64,000 nucleotides of DNA from Deltaproteobacteria bacterium. GTDB lineage: Bacteria > Desulfobacterota > Desulfobulbia > Desulfobulbales > Desulfurivibrionaceae. The stretch's first letter is position 1. Each line of letters starts with the position of its first letter. The stretch is from positions 22,386-86,385 of the forward strand of contig JAJZRJ010000006.1 in the NCBI GenBank assembly GCA_021802775.1. The letters are read 5' to 3'. Below are positions 1 to 9,542 of the stretch, one piece after another. Under the pieces are notes generated by a model. That model ran no database searches. It had not been told where the DNA came from and was given only the letters and a program-made list of their open reading frames with translations. Made by a program: the position numbers and the translations under genes.

Positions 1-1367
<1,367 letters not shown>

Positions 1368-1392
1368 GAGTAAACGAGTCGGTTGCTTCCGG

Positions 1393-2316
1393 TCAATGGC
1401 GATTATCGGCCAGGGTGCTGAGCAGGATGCCTTCGAGCAGACCGGCATCGCTCACGGTGAGGGCGGTGGCGCCGAGCCTTGTGAGTAATTCCTCGTAGAT
1501 AAGCGCGCCAGCCAGAAGGATCTCGCCGCGGCCGTGGTCGAGGCCGGGCAGTTGGTTGCGGTTTGAGGCATCAAGTCGAGCCAGGCGGTCGATCAATTCC
1601 CGCAGCCGGCCGAGCGGCAGTTCATGGCCCTGCACCCTGGTTTCGTCGTAGGTTGTCAAGCCAAGGTCCAGGGCAGCCAGGGCGGTGGCGGTGCCGCCGC
1701 TGCCGGCCAGGATGATGTTTGGCGGCAGCCGGGGGAGGGTGATGCCGGCCGTGGCTTCGGCAATGGCTGTCCGCACCAGGCTAAGCGCCATCGGGGTTGG
1801 CGGCGCTGCCGGCGGCAGGAAACGTTCGGTGAGGTTCACTGCCCCGATGGCGAGACTGACGACCCCTTGCTCCCAGATGAGTTCGGAGCTGCCGCCGCCG
1901 ACATCGGCCACGATGAGCGGAGTACCCGCGCCTACGGCATGGTATACCCCGGCCAGGGCCAGGGCCGCCTCCGCATGGCCGTCGATCACTTCCACCGGCT
2001 GGCCGAGCAACCGGGCGGCTTCGGCGAGAAATTCGGCGCGGTTGGCCGCCACCCGCAGGGCATGGGTGGCACAGACCCCCAGGCGGCGAGGGTGGTGCTT
2101 GTCGAGACGTTCGGCAAAACGGGCGAGGGCGGCGCGTCCCCGGGCCATGGCCGCCGGGCACAGGCTGCCGGTGGCATGGAGATTCTCGCCCAGGCGGACG
2201 GTGATCAATTCCTTGGCCAGCGGTTGCAACTCGCCATCGGGCGACAACGCCGCGATCAGCAGCCGGAAGCTGTTGGAACCCAGGTCGATGGCCGCATGGA
2301 TGGCGGGCTTTATCAT
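1393..2316 (-). CDS. Ppx/GppA-family exopolyphosphatase / pppGpp phosphohydrolase
   Basis: Member of the actin-fold (ASKHA) phosphatase family that degrades inorganic polyphosphate and/or converts pppGpp to ppGpp. The 307-residue product has the first phosphate loop AAIDLGSNSFRLL near its start and the second nucleotide-binding loop VADVGGGSSEL about residue 140. It lacks the C-terminal HD-like domains of long E. coli Ppx/GppA (~500 residues), so it is the short two-domain type. The ATG at 2316 is chosen over an upstream in-frame one because it follows GGTGAG and puts the actin-fold motif at the N-terminus. The choice between polyphosphatase and GppA activity cannot be made from sequence. Divergent from yciO. 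Confidence 0.88.
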   Translation of the reverse strand: MIKPAIHAAIDLGSNSFRLLIAALSPDGELQPLAKELITVRLGENLHATGSLCPAAMARGRAALARFAERLDKHHPRRLGVCATHALRVAANRAEFLAEAARLLGQPVEVIDGHAEAALALAGVYHAVGAGTPLIVADVGGGSSELIWEQGVVSLAIGAVNLTERFLPPAAPPTPMALSLVRTAIAEATAGITLPRLPPNIILAGSGGTATALAALDLGLTTYDETRVQGHELPLGRLRELIDRLARLDASNRNQLPGLDHGRGEILLAGALIYEELLTRLGATALTVSDAGLLEGILLSTLADNRH

Positions 2317-2389
2317 TGTCTCACCCCGGTCGATGCGGTATGATAGGGGTTGGTCAGGTTGCCGTATGGGGAACGTTACAGGAGTCGCA

Positions 2390-3007
2390 GTGATTGTTTC
2401 GATCAATTCGCAGAATCCGCAGATGCGCCTTATCGGACAGGTGGTGGAGGCCCTCCGCCATGGGGCGGTGGTCTGCTACCCCACCGACACCGTCTACGGC
2501 ATCGGCTGCGACATCTTCAGCCAGAAGGCGATCAAACGGATTTACCAGCTCAAGCAACGGCCCCTTTCCGGCCGGCCCTTCAGCTTCATGTGCCCCAGCC
2601 TCAAGGACGTGAGCACCTATGCCCATATCTCGAATGCCGGCTATCGGATCATGAAGAAGGGGCTGCCCGGCCCCTTTACCTTCGTGCTGCCGGCCGCAAA
2701 GCTCGTGCCCAAGATCATGACCACCAGGCAGAAGACCGTGGGCATCCGGGTGCCGGACCATGCGGTCTGCCGTGCGTTGCTTTCGACCCTGGGCAATCCC
2801 ATGCTCACCACCAGTGCGGCGCTTGATCCCGAGGCGCCGCCGCTCATGGAGGCGTATGAGGTGGCCGAGCGCTTCGGCCGGCAGGTCGATCTGATCATCG
2901 ACAGCGGCCCTCTCGTCTATTCGGCCCCTTCCACCATCATCTCCCTGGTCGCCGACCAGCCGGAGATCCTGCGCCAGGGCAAGGGCGACGCCAGCCTTCT
3001 GCTTTAA
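2390..3007 (+). CDS. yciO: YciO-type member of the Sua5/YrdC/TsaC family
   Basis: The 205-residue protein belongs to the YrdC-like dsRNA-binding fold used by threonylcarbamoyl-AMP synthases in t6A37 tRNA modification. It resembles E. coli YciO more than TsaC: the opening NPQMRLIGQVVEALR, CYPTDTVYGIGCD, and the GIRVPDH and TTSAA segments align with YciO. The YciO subgroup has not been firmly shown to replace TsaC in vivo, so the specific role is uncertain. The start is a GTG at 2390 with AGGAG five bases upstream; longer in-frame extension upstream overlaps the divergent phosphatase gene and is not used. Confidence 0.87.
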   Translation: MIVSINSQNPQMRLIGQVVEALRHGAVVCYPTDTVYGIGCDIFSQKAIKRIYQLKQRPLSGRPFSFMCPSLKDVSTYAHISNAGYRIMKKGLPGPFTFVLPAAKLVPKIMTTRQKTVGIRVPDHAVCRALLSTLGNPMLTTSAALDPEAPPLMEAYEVAERFGRQVDLIIDSGPLVYSAPSTIISLVADQPEILRQGKGDASLLL

Positions 3008-3088
3008 GAAGTGAATTCCGCGATTCCTTACACCTGCGACGCGTGAGACCGCACCGAAGGTGACGATCCTCCCTGGCTCGGCCGCAGG

Positions 3089-3373
3089 TTATTTGCCGGC
3101 GATCAGGGCATCCTTCAGGGATTTGCTCATGGTGAAGTGGATGTTCTGGCGGGCCGGGATGTGCATCACCTTGCCGGTCCGGGGATTCTTGGTGGAGCGG
3201 GCCTTGCGGCGGCGTACGGCGAAGCTGCCGAAGCCGCGGATCTCGACCCGGCGATTTTCCGCCAGGGCGCCGACAATGGCGTCGAGCATGATATCGAGTG
3301 CCTGGTCGAGGTCCTTCTTGAGAAAATCGGGCAGTTCCTGGGCAACGGCGTTCACGAGGTCACGCTTCAGCAT
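3089..3373 (-). CDS. ihfB: Integration host factor / HU-family DNA-bending protein (IHF beta-like)
   Basis: A 94-residue nucleoid protein of the DNABII family that binds as a dimer and bends DNA sharply. Visible family signature: VEIRGFGSF followed by the basic arm and the conserved proline in MHIPARQN that intercalates into the minor groove. It begins with MLKRDLV, typical of the beta subunit. It is the last gene of an rpsA-sppA-ihfB run on the minus strand, only 12 bases after sppA. In E. coli ihfB also follows rpsA, which supports the beta assignment over HU, though a homodimeric HU-like role is possible. Confidence 0.9.
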   Translation of the reverse strand: MLKRDLVNAVAQELPDFLKKDLDQALDIMLDAIVGALAENRRVEIRGFGSFAVRRRKARSTKNPRTGKVMHIPARQNIHFTMSKSLKDALIAGK

Positions 3374-3385
3374 GGTATTCCTTCC

Positions 3386-4309
3386 TTACAGCGGCGACAC
3401 GGCCCACTCATAGGCGAGGACCGGTGTCTGCAAACGGGTTTTGTTGAGCAGTGTCTGGCCGGCTTCACCGGCCAGCAGCGACAACAGCGAAAATTTTTGT
3501 TCTTCCGGGTAGAACAGCTCGGGCATCTTCTTGGTGTCGAGGCCGGCGAGAGTTGCCGCCAGCAGCACCGCGTCGTTCAGATTGCCGAACTGGTCGATGA
3601 GCTTCAGTTCCTTGGCCTGGGCGCCGGAAAAGATCCGGCCGTCGGCAATGGCCCGCACCGCTTCTTCCGGCAGCTGGCGGCTTTCCGCCACCGCCTTGAT
3701 GAATTGGTTATGGACGTCGTCGATCATCGCCTGGAGCATCTCCCGTTCCTCGGCGGTGAGCGGCCTTGAGGGCGAGCCGATGTCCTTGAGCCTGCCGCTT
3801 TTCACCACCTCGCTCTTGTAGCCGATCTTGTGGAACAGCTCTTCGAGGTTGGCGAACTTCAGGATCACCCCCATGCTGCCGGTGAGGGTGCCGGGGTTGG
3901 CCATGATTTTCCGGGCGCCCAGAGCGGCGTAGAGACCACCCGAGGCCGCCACCGAACCCATGGAGGCCACCACCGGCTTGACCCCATTGGTGCGCTTGAT
4001 CTCCTCGTAGATCTCCTGGGAGGCGCCCACCGCCCCGCCGGGGCTGTCGATGCGGAGCACGATGGCTTTAATGTGATCCTGCTCGCGAAACTCGGTGAGC
4101 TGGGCAATGGTCTCGTCGGCGCTGACGATGATGCCGCTCAACTCGATGACGCCGATGCCTTCCCGGCCGTGGAACAGCTCCGCCTTGGCCGGGCGGAAGA
4201 GGGAGCCGACAAAAAAGGTTATCCCGCCCCAGAACGCCACCATGAGGAGCCCCAACAGCAGGCAGCCGGTCAGGATGGGGTGTTCTTGGCGGAATAACCT
4301 TTTCGTCAT
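3386..4309 (-). CDS. sppA: Signal peptide peptidase SppA (short form, membrane-anchored)
   Basis: Serine protease of family S49 that degrades cleaved signal peptides in the inner membrane. The 307-residue protein has one N-terminal transmembrane helix (about residues 14-36) and a single protease domain, so it is the short form rather than the duplicated E. coli type. The catalytic serine is in SVAASGGLYAA and the general-base lysine in the GRLKDIGSPSR segment; LRIDSPGG is the ClpP-like oxyanion region. Lies between rpsA and ihfB, with 21-base and 12-base gaps, so the three are probably co-transcribed. Confidence 0.94.
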   Translation of the reverse strand: MTKRLFRQEHPILTGCLLLGLLMVAFWGGITFFVGSLFRPAKAELFHGREGIGVIELSGIIVSADETIAQLTEFREQDHIKAIVLRIDSPGGAVGASQEIYEEIKRTNGVKPVVASMGSVAASGGLYAALGARKIMANPGTLTGSMGVILKFANLEELFHKIGYKSEVVKSGRLKDIGSPSRPLTAEEREMLQAMIDDVHNQFIKAVAESRQLPEEAVRAIADGRIFSGAQAKELKLIDQFGNLNDAVLLAATLAGLDTKKMPELFYPEEQKFSLLSLLAGEAGQTLLNKTRLQTPVLAYEWAVSPL

Positions 4310-4330
4310 TGGATAAACCCGCAGCCGGGA

Positions 4331-6037
4331 TTATTCGTCGGCATCCTTGTTCTTCATGCCCTCTTTCATCAGGTCGCCCAAGGTGGATGGCCCGCTCTTG
4401 GTCTGCTTCTGCTTGTAATCCGCATAGGTAGCGCCCTCGGGCTCCTCGGTCAGCGCCTTGATGGAAAGGCCGATCTTGCGGTCCTTGGCCGAGACGTTGA
4501 TGACCCGTGCGGTCAGGCTGTCGCCCACGGTGTACATGCCCACCGGGGTATCCACCTTCTCCTTGCTGATCTCGGAGACATGGACCAGACCCTCAATGCC
4601 TTCCTCCAGCTCGACAAAGACGCCGAACTCGGTGACATTGGTGATCTTGCCGGTGACCTCGGTGCCGATGGCGTACTTCTTGACCGCCTCTTCCCACGGG
4701 TCCGGCTCCAGCTGCTTGACGCCCAGGGAGAAGCGTTCGTTCTCCTTGTCGATCTTCAGCACCACCGCCTGGATGGTCTCGCCCTTGTTGTACTTTTCAC
4801 CCGGATGCTTGATGCGCTCGGTCCAGGAGAGGTCGGAGACATGAATCAGGCCGTCGATGCCCTCCTCGATGCCGATGAAGATGCCGAAGTCGGTGATGTT
4901 CTTGATCTTGCCCTCGATGATGGAACCGACCGGATAGTTCTCGGCCACCATGTCCCACGGGTTGGGCTGGAGCTGCTTCATGCCGAGCGAGATGCGCTTG
5001 GCCTCGGCGTCGATGCTCAAGATCACCACCTCGACCGGCTCGCTTACCGTCACCATCTTCGATGGGTGGCGGGCCTTCTTGGACCAGGACATCTCGGAGA
5101 CATGGACCAGGCCCTCAACGCCTTCCTCCAGCTCGACAAAGACGCCGTAGTCGGTGATGCTGACCACCTTGCCGGTGGCCTTGGAGCTGACCGGGTAGCG
5201 ATCCTGAATGGTCGCCCACGGGTCTTCCTTCAACTGCTTGACGCCCAGCGATACCTTGTCGGTCTCGCGGTCGTATTTCAAGACCTTGACCTGCGTCTCC
5301 TCGCCCACCCGGAACATCTTGGAGGGGTGCGACACCCGGCCCCAGGAGAGGTCGGTGATATGGCAGAGGCCGTCCATGCCGCCCAGGTCGATGAAGATAC
5401 CGTAGTCGGTGATGTTGGTGATGGTGCCGGTGAGGACCTGGCCCTCTTCGAGGCTGGAACGCATCTCCTCGCGCAGCTTCTGGCGGTCCGCCTCGAGGAT
5501 GGCACGGCGGGAGATGACCACGTTGTTGCGGCGGCGGTTGTATTTGAGGACCTTGAAGTCGAAGGTCTTGCCGATCAGGCTGTCGAGATCCTTGACCGGC
5601 CGGAGATCGATCTGGGAATAGGGCAGGAAGGCGGGAACGCCGATATCGACCGAGAGGCCGCCCTTGACGCGGGTGTCGATCCGGCCCGGGATGGTGCCGT
5701 CCGCTTCCTGGATCCGGGCGATTTCCTCCCAGACCTTGATGCCGATGGCCCGCTCGCGGGAGAGCTTGAGGCCGCCTTCCGGCTCGCGTTTCTCGACGAA
5801 GACCTCGAAGGTGTCGCCGACCTTGATATCGATCTCGCCGGCTTCGTTCCTGAATTCGGCAGTGGCGATCTCGCTTTCCGATTTGTCGCCGATGTCGATC
5901 AGGGCGTAGTCGTTGCGGATGGCCACGACCTTGCCCATTGTTACTTCGCCGACATCGATGACTTTGCTGCTCTGCTCGAAGAGTTCGGCAAAGCTCTGGC
6001 CGCTGCCAGCTGGTGTTGTGGTTGTGCTTTGACCCAT
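4331..6037 (-). CDS. rpsA: 30S ribosomal protein S1 (six S1 domains)
   Basis: Largest small-subunit protein; it captures mRNA on the ribosome through OB-fold S1 repeats. The 568-residue product shows six consecutive S1 domains, approximately residues 30-100, 115-185, 200-270, 285-358, 372-445 and 459-532. The last four carry the canonical pattern TDYGIFIDL or VFVELEEGVEGLVHVSE. The first two are the divergent ribosome-docking repeats. The ATG follows a near-perfect AGGAGG sequence. First gene of the rpsA-sppA-ihfB operon, with an extended -10 promoter upstream. Confidence 0.98.
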   Translation of the reverse strand: MGQSTTTTPAGSGQSFAELFEQSSKVIDVGEVTMGKVVAIRNDYALIDIGDKSESEIATAEFRNEAGEIDIKVGDTFEVFVEKREPEGGLKLSRERAIGIKVWEEIARIQEADGTIPGRIDTRVKGGLSVDIGVPAFLPYSQIDLRPVKDLDSLIGKTFDFKVLKYNRRRNNVVISRRAILEADRQKLREEMRSSLEEGQVLTGTITNITDYGIFIDLGGMDGLCHITDLSWGRVSHPSKMFRVGEETQVKVLKYDRETDKVSLGVKQLKEDPWATIQDRYPVSSKATGKVVSITDYGVFVELEEGVEGLVHVSEMSWSKKARHPSKMVTVSEPVEVVILSIDAEAKRISLGMKQLQPNPWDMVAENYPVGSIIEGKIKNITDFGIFIGIEEGIDGLIHVSDLSWTERIKHPGEKYNKGETIQAVVLKIDKENERFSLGVKQLEPDPWEEAVKKYAIGTEVTGKITNVTEFGVFVELEEGIEGLVHVSEISKEKVDTPVGMYTVGDSLTARVINVSAKDRKIGLSIKALTEEPEGATYADYKQKQTKSGPSTLGDLMKEGMKNKDADE

Positions 6038-6074
6038 GGGACAATCCTCCTGTTTTGAGAAAAAATAAAGGGCT

Positions 6075-6103
6075 TATATACCAGAGAGAATGCGCAAATA
6101 CAA
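6075..6103 (-). promoter_or_regulatory. Candidate sigma70 promoter for the rpsA operon
   Basis: On the minus strand TTGTAT (6098-6103), a 17-base spacer ending in TGG, and TATATA (6075-6080) form an extended -10 promoter about 38 bases before the rpsA start. The surrounding DNA is clearly more AT-rich than the genes on either side. Confidence 0.58.
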
Positions 6104-6196
6104 CTATTTCTTCGGAGTCGAACCGGGGCGACCCGGCGGGCGCCGGGGGCGGGAAAAACCGCGCTGGCGATGACTTTGGGCGAGGTTGGGGGCGGC

Positions 6197-7117
6197 TTAG
6201 TCTGCGGTCGGGATCGACGGGTCGCAGACCACCCGGTTGCCGTGTTCCTTCTTGCTCTGATAGAGCGCTTTATCGGCCCGGTTGATGAGGTCCTCGATGT
6301 CCCCGTCCCAGCTCCGCCCGGGATGGCGGACGAACTGGGCGAGGCCGATGGAGAGCCCGGTTTCCGGCGGGTGGTGGTCGCGATGGTACTGGAGGATGCG
6401 TTCGGCGATGCGCATCACCTGCTCGATGGAGGCGTAGGGGATGATGACGGCAAATTCGTCGCCGCCGTAACGGAAGGACCAGTCCACGCTTTCCCGGGTG
6501 CAACGGATCAGCCCATGGCCGATGGCCTGGAGGACCACGTCGCCGGCCTGGTGGCCATACTTGTCGTTGTAGGCCTTGAAACCGTCGACGTCGATGAGCG
6601 CCAGGAAAACCGGGTAGCCCTGACGGTGAGCCCGGGGCACCTCCTCCCGGAGTTTGATGTCGAAGCAGCGGCGGTTGTAAAGGTCGGTGAGCACATCGCA
6701 CATGGAGAGGTGCTCCAATTTGCGGATGAGCCTCTGTTCGCGGGCCACCCGGCTGATCTTCGCCTCCAGTTCGTCGATGTTGAAGGGCTTGGAGATGAAG
6801 TCGCTGGCCCCGGCCTTGATCACCTCGGTGTAGCAAAAGGTCTCGGTGTAGCCGGTCACCACGATGACGTCGAGGCGCGGGTAGTGCTCCTTGATGTGTT
6901 TGAGCAGGGCCATGCCGTCCAGACGCGGCATGGTCATGTCGGTGATCACCATGGCAAATTCGTCCAGTTTGAGCAGTTCGACCGCCTCCTGGCCGTCGCT
7001 CGCCGTGGTGCAGCGGTAGCCAAAGGCCTCGACCGAGGCCTCGAGCAGGTTCAGGATCAGCGGATCATCGTCCACGATCAGGATATGGCTGCGGAAATCG
7101 AGAGGTTGTCCCGGCAT
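6197..7117 (-). CDS. Response regulator with GGDEF diguanylate cyclase domain
   Basis: A 306-residue WspR/PleD-like cyclase that would make c-di-GMP when its receiver is phosphorylated. The receiver (residues ~10-125) has the acidic pair in IVDDDP, the phospho-acceptor aspartate in MVITDMTMP and the lysine in FISKPF. The GGDEF domain (~150-295) has an intact RYGGDEF active site. The allosteric RxxD inhibitory motif five residues before GGDEF reads ESVD, so product inhibition through that site is probably lost. It overlaps the Nudix gene upstream by 40 bases; no histidine kinase is adjacent, so the input is unknown. Confidence 0.94.
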   Translation of the reverse strand: MPGQPLDFRSHILIVDDDPLILNLLEASVEAFGYRCTTASDGQEAVELLKLDEFAMVITDMTMPRLDGMALLKHIKEHYPRLDVIVVTGYTETFCYTEVIKAGASDFISKPFNIDELEAKISRVAREQRLIRKLEHLSMCDVLTDLYNRRCFDIKLREEVPRAHRQGYPVFLALIDVDGFKAYNDKYGHQAGDVVLQAIGHGLIRCTRESVDWSFRYGGDEFAVIIPYASIEQVMRIAERILQYHRDHHPPETGLSIGLAQFVRHPGRSWDGDIEDLINRADKALYQSKKEHGNRVVCDPSIPTAD

Positions 7118-7587
7118 ACGAGATAGTCCTGAATGATGTGTTCGTGGTCGAAGGCCAACGGCGGCAACTGGTCGGGGCGGAAGACCCTGGCCTGCCGGGC
7201 ATCGTCCCCGGCCTTGAGGGTACCGCTGGCCATGGCGATAAAGACGGTCGAGATCGTATGCTGCCGCGGATCGCGGTCCGGGGCGGAATAGGTATGGAAC
7301 TGCCGTACCAGGGTGACGTTGAGTCCGGTTTCCTCACGGGCCTCCCGTACCGCTGCTTCTTCCAGGGATTCGCCGTAGTCGACAAAGCCGCCGGGCAGGG
7401 CCCAGCCGGGGGGCGGATTCCGGCGCTCGATGAGCACGATGCCGTCCGCGGCCTCGATGATGATGTCCACCGTGGGCACCGGGTTGCGGTAGCGCGGCAC
7501 CGGCAGGCCGCAGCAGGCGCAGGATAAGCGATCACCCGGCACCCGGTGATCGGTTGCGTTGCCGGAGGCGGCTTGGGGGGCGGTCAT
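7078..7587 (-). CDS. Nudix hydrolase
   Basis: A 169-residue pyrophosphohydrolase of a nucleoside diphosphate-linked substrate; the substrate cannot be read from the sequence. The full Nudix box is present (GGFVDYGE followed by REAREETGL), giving the metal-binding glutamates. A short cysteine cluster CACCG sits just before YRNPVP and may be the remnant of the zinc ribbon found in NudC-like and MutT-like relatives. It starts inside the stop codon of the HAD gene upstream (ATGA overlap) and its end overlaps the response-regulator gene, so the three are translationally linked. Confidence 0.92.
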   Translation of the reverse strand: MTAPQAASGNATDHRVPGDRLSCACCGLPVPRYRNPVPTVDIIIEAADGIVLIERRNPPPGWALPGGFVDYGESLEEAAVREAREETGLNVTLVRQFHTYSAPDRDPRQHTISTVFIAMASGTLKAGDDARQARVFRPDQLPPLAFDHEHIIQDYLVCRDNLSISAAIS

Positions 7588-8195
7588 GGCGCCTCGTCCG
7601 GATTTTCGGAGGGCAGGCAGAGGGCGCGGATGGCGAGCCAGTTCTCCACGCAGGGCAGCTGGTGGCGGCCCCGGTTCCAGGGCTGGCTGAAGACGATGGG
7701 ATGAAGGCCCGCCTCCTCAAGGGTGAGGCAGGTCTGGGCGCGGTCGTCGATAAAGTAGCGCAGGCCCATGGCCCGGATATGGCGGGTCTTGTCGTCGTGC
7801 TCGCCGGTGGCGATCAGCCGGGTTCGGGAGTGAACCTCCTCGCCGAGCATGACCCGGAGCCACTCGGCAATCGGGGAGGCGAGCGGCCTGGCGGTCACGA
7901 AGGTGAGCGGCGCGTGACCGGCGAACTCCCGCAAGACCCTGCCGGCATAGGGCATGAGTTGCAGGCCGGCACCCAGCGGATCTTCCATCAGGCGCTGGAA
8001 GATCTCGGCTACCACCTCCGGGTCCATGTCGAGGCAGTCCTCCACCTGGAAGGCGGTGATCTCCTCGGGATGCACGGCGATACCGTGTTCCTCGCGGGCG
8101 ATGCGGATAAAGGCCTCCATGGTGTCGGCCACCACGCCGTCGATGTCAAAACCGATCCGGCCGGGATGGATGGAAGGGGGCATGGTGCGCGTCAT
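7584..8195 (-). CDS. HAD-superfamily hydrolase (5'-nucleotidase-like)
   Basis: A 203-residue haloacid-dehalogenase-fold phosphatase. Motif I is FDIDGVVAD with the two catalytic aspartates, motif II is the threonine in FVTARP, and motif IV is the FIDDRA segment. The arrangement resembles 5'(3')-deoxyribonucleotidase-like and uncharacterised HAD proteins; substrate unknown. Start is uncertain: the ATG at 8195 has GGAGG about 15 bases upstream, and another ATG lies at 8183. First gene of the HAD-Nudix-response regulator operon, divergent from the flavin oxidoreductase. Confidence 0.82.
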   Translation of the reverse strand: MTRTMPPSIHPGRIGFDIDGVVADTMEAFIRIAREEHGIAVHPEEITAFQVEDCLDMDPEVVAEIFQRLMEDPLGAGLQLMPYAGRVLREFAGHAPLTFVTARPLASPIAEWLRVMLGEEVHSRTRLIATGEHDDKTRHIRAMGLRYFIDDRAQTCLTLEEAGLHPIVFSQPWNRGRHQLPCVENWLAIRALCLPSENPDEAP

Positions 8196-8444
8196 GGGTA
8201 GGGCAGTCTGCCTCCGGAACAGTTTGTGCCGTTGCCAGAGCGGGTCGGTATCTGGCCTGTCCTCTCCCGGCGGATGGCGAACGCGACGTTTTTTTTGTTG
8301 CCATTTTCGCCGCGATGGTCTATGCAACCACTCCATCTTGCATCGCCGATGCCGTTAATTATCTCTATTATAAAATAGAACCATCGCGCGGTACAGTTGA
8401 AAAAGTGTTTCCGCGGTCGAACGCGCTGGCGGGAGCAGCTTTGC

Positions 8445-8473
8445 TTGACAAAAGAGGGGAAACACAGCATAGT
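8445..8473 (+). promoter_or_regulatory. Strong sigma70 promoter for the flavin oxidoreductase gene
   Basis: A perfect TTGACA at 8445-8450, a 17-base spacer, and CATAGT at 8468-8473 (4 of 6). Transcription would begin near 8480, leaving a leader of about 33 bases before the ATG at 8513. Confidence 0.68.
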
Positions 8474-8512
8474 GCGCTGTGCATTTTTCCGAACAGGAGT
8501 ATTGTTGACACA

Positions 8513-9490
8513 ATGAAACTGCCGCCGCTTACCATTGGCCGCTTTACGGCTCCGGTTCCCCTGGTTCAGGGAGGAATGTCGATCCGTGTCTCCACCTCGG
8601 CCCTGGCGGTGCCGGTCGCCGAATGCGGCGGCATCGGCACCATCGGCGGTTCCGCCATCCCGGTCGAGGAGCTCCAGGCCGACATCCGTAAGGCCAAGGC
8701 AGCCACCAACGGCGTTGTCGCGGTGAACATCATGTTCGCCATGAAGAATTTCTATAATCTGGTGATGGGCTCCATCGAAGCCGGGGTGGACATGATCGTC
8801 ACCGGCGCCGGTTTTTCCCGCGACATCTTCAAGATCGGCGAGGAAACCAACACCCCCATCGTTTCCATTGTCTCCTCTCCGGCCTTTGCCAAACTGGCGG
8901 AAAAGCTGGGCGCTGCTGCCATCGTCGTCGAGGCCAAGGAGGCGGGCGGCCATCTCGGTACCGACGTGGCCCTGCGCGATCTCTTCCCCGAGGTGCGCAA
9001 GGTGGTGACGAAGGTGCCGCTGATCGCGGCCGGCGGCATCACCGACGGCTTCGAGATGGCCGAGATGATGGACAAGTACGGCGCCGACGGCGTGCAGATC
9101 GCCACCCGCTTCGTGCTCACCAAGGAATGCCCGGTGGCCGACGCCTTCAAGCAGGCGATGCTCAACGCCGCCAAGGAAGACGTGATGCTGGTCAAGTCGC
9201 CGGTGGGTCTGCCGGGCCGCGCCCTGCGCACCCCCTTTGTCGAGAAGATGGCGCAGCAGATCAGCGTCAAAGCCAAGGAGTGCAAGTACAAGTGCCTCAA
9301 GAAGTGCGATTATTTCTACTGCATCAGCGAGCGGCTGCGGGCGGCCTGCGACGGTAACATCGAGGAAGGCCTTTTCTTCACCGGTGAGAACGTCTGGAAG
9401 ATGAAAGAGCTTCTCACCGTGCGCGAGGTTTTTGACCAGTTCATCACTCAGGCCGAGTCGGCCTACAAGGAGCCTGCCGCCGTCTATTGA
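8513..9490 (+). CDS. FMN-dependent nitronate monooxygenase / FabK-like oxidoreductase with C-terminal cysteine cluster
   Basis: A 325-residue TIM-barrel flavoprotein of the 2-nitropropane dioxygenase/FabK family. Seen: PLVQGGMSIRVS at the N-terminus, the phosphate-binding GGHLGTD, IAAGGITDG, and GADGVQIATRF. The tail (roughly residues 255-275) has four cysteines spaced C-x3-C-x3-C-x4-C, absent from classical nitronate monooxygenases and FabK, which could hold an iron-sulfur cluster or zinc. Activity may therefore be a different NAD(P)H-linked reduction. The ATG has AGGAG 13 bases upstream, a rather long spacing, but no closer start exists. Confidence 0.85.
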   Translation: MKLPPLTIGRFTAPVPLVQGGMSIRVSTSALAVPVAECGGIGTIGGSAIPVEELQADIRKAKAATNGVVAVNIMFAMKNFYNLVMGSIEAGVDMIVTGAGFSRDIFKIGEETNTPIVSIVSSPAFAKLAEKLGAAAIVVEAKEAGGHLGTDVALRDLFPEVRKVVTKVPLIAAGGITDGFEMAEMMDKYGADGVQIATRFVLTKECPVADAFKQAMLNAAKEDVMLVKSPVGLPGRALRTPFVEKMAQQISVKAKECKYKCLKKCDYFYCISERLRAACDGNIEEGLFFTGENVWKMKELLTVREVFDQFITQAESAYKEPAAVY

Positions 9491-9542
9491 TTCCTCTCCC
9501 TCTTCCTCCTTTGGCGCGGCGGCGCTATCCCGGCGCAGGAGC

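Noticed and set aside
4580..6058. A 492-residue open frame antisense to rpsA
   Set aside because: It mirrors the S1 repeats and has no family motif; long antisense frames are expected at this G+C content.
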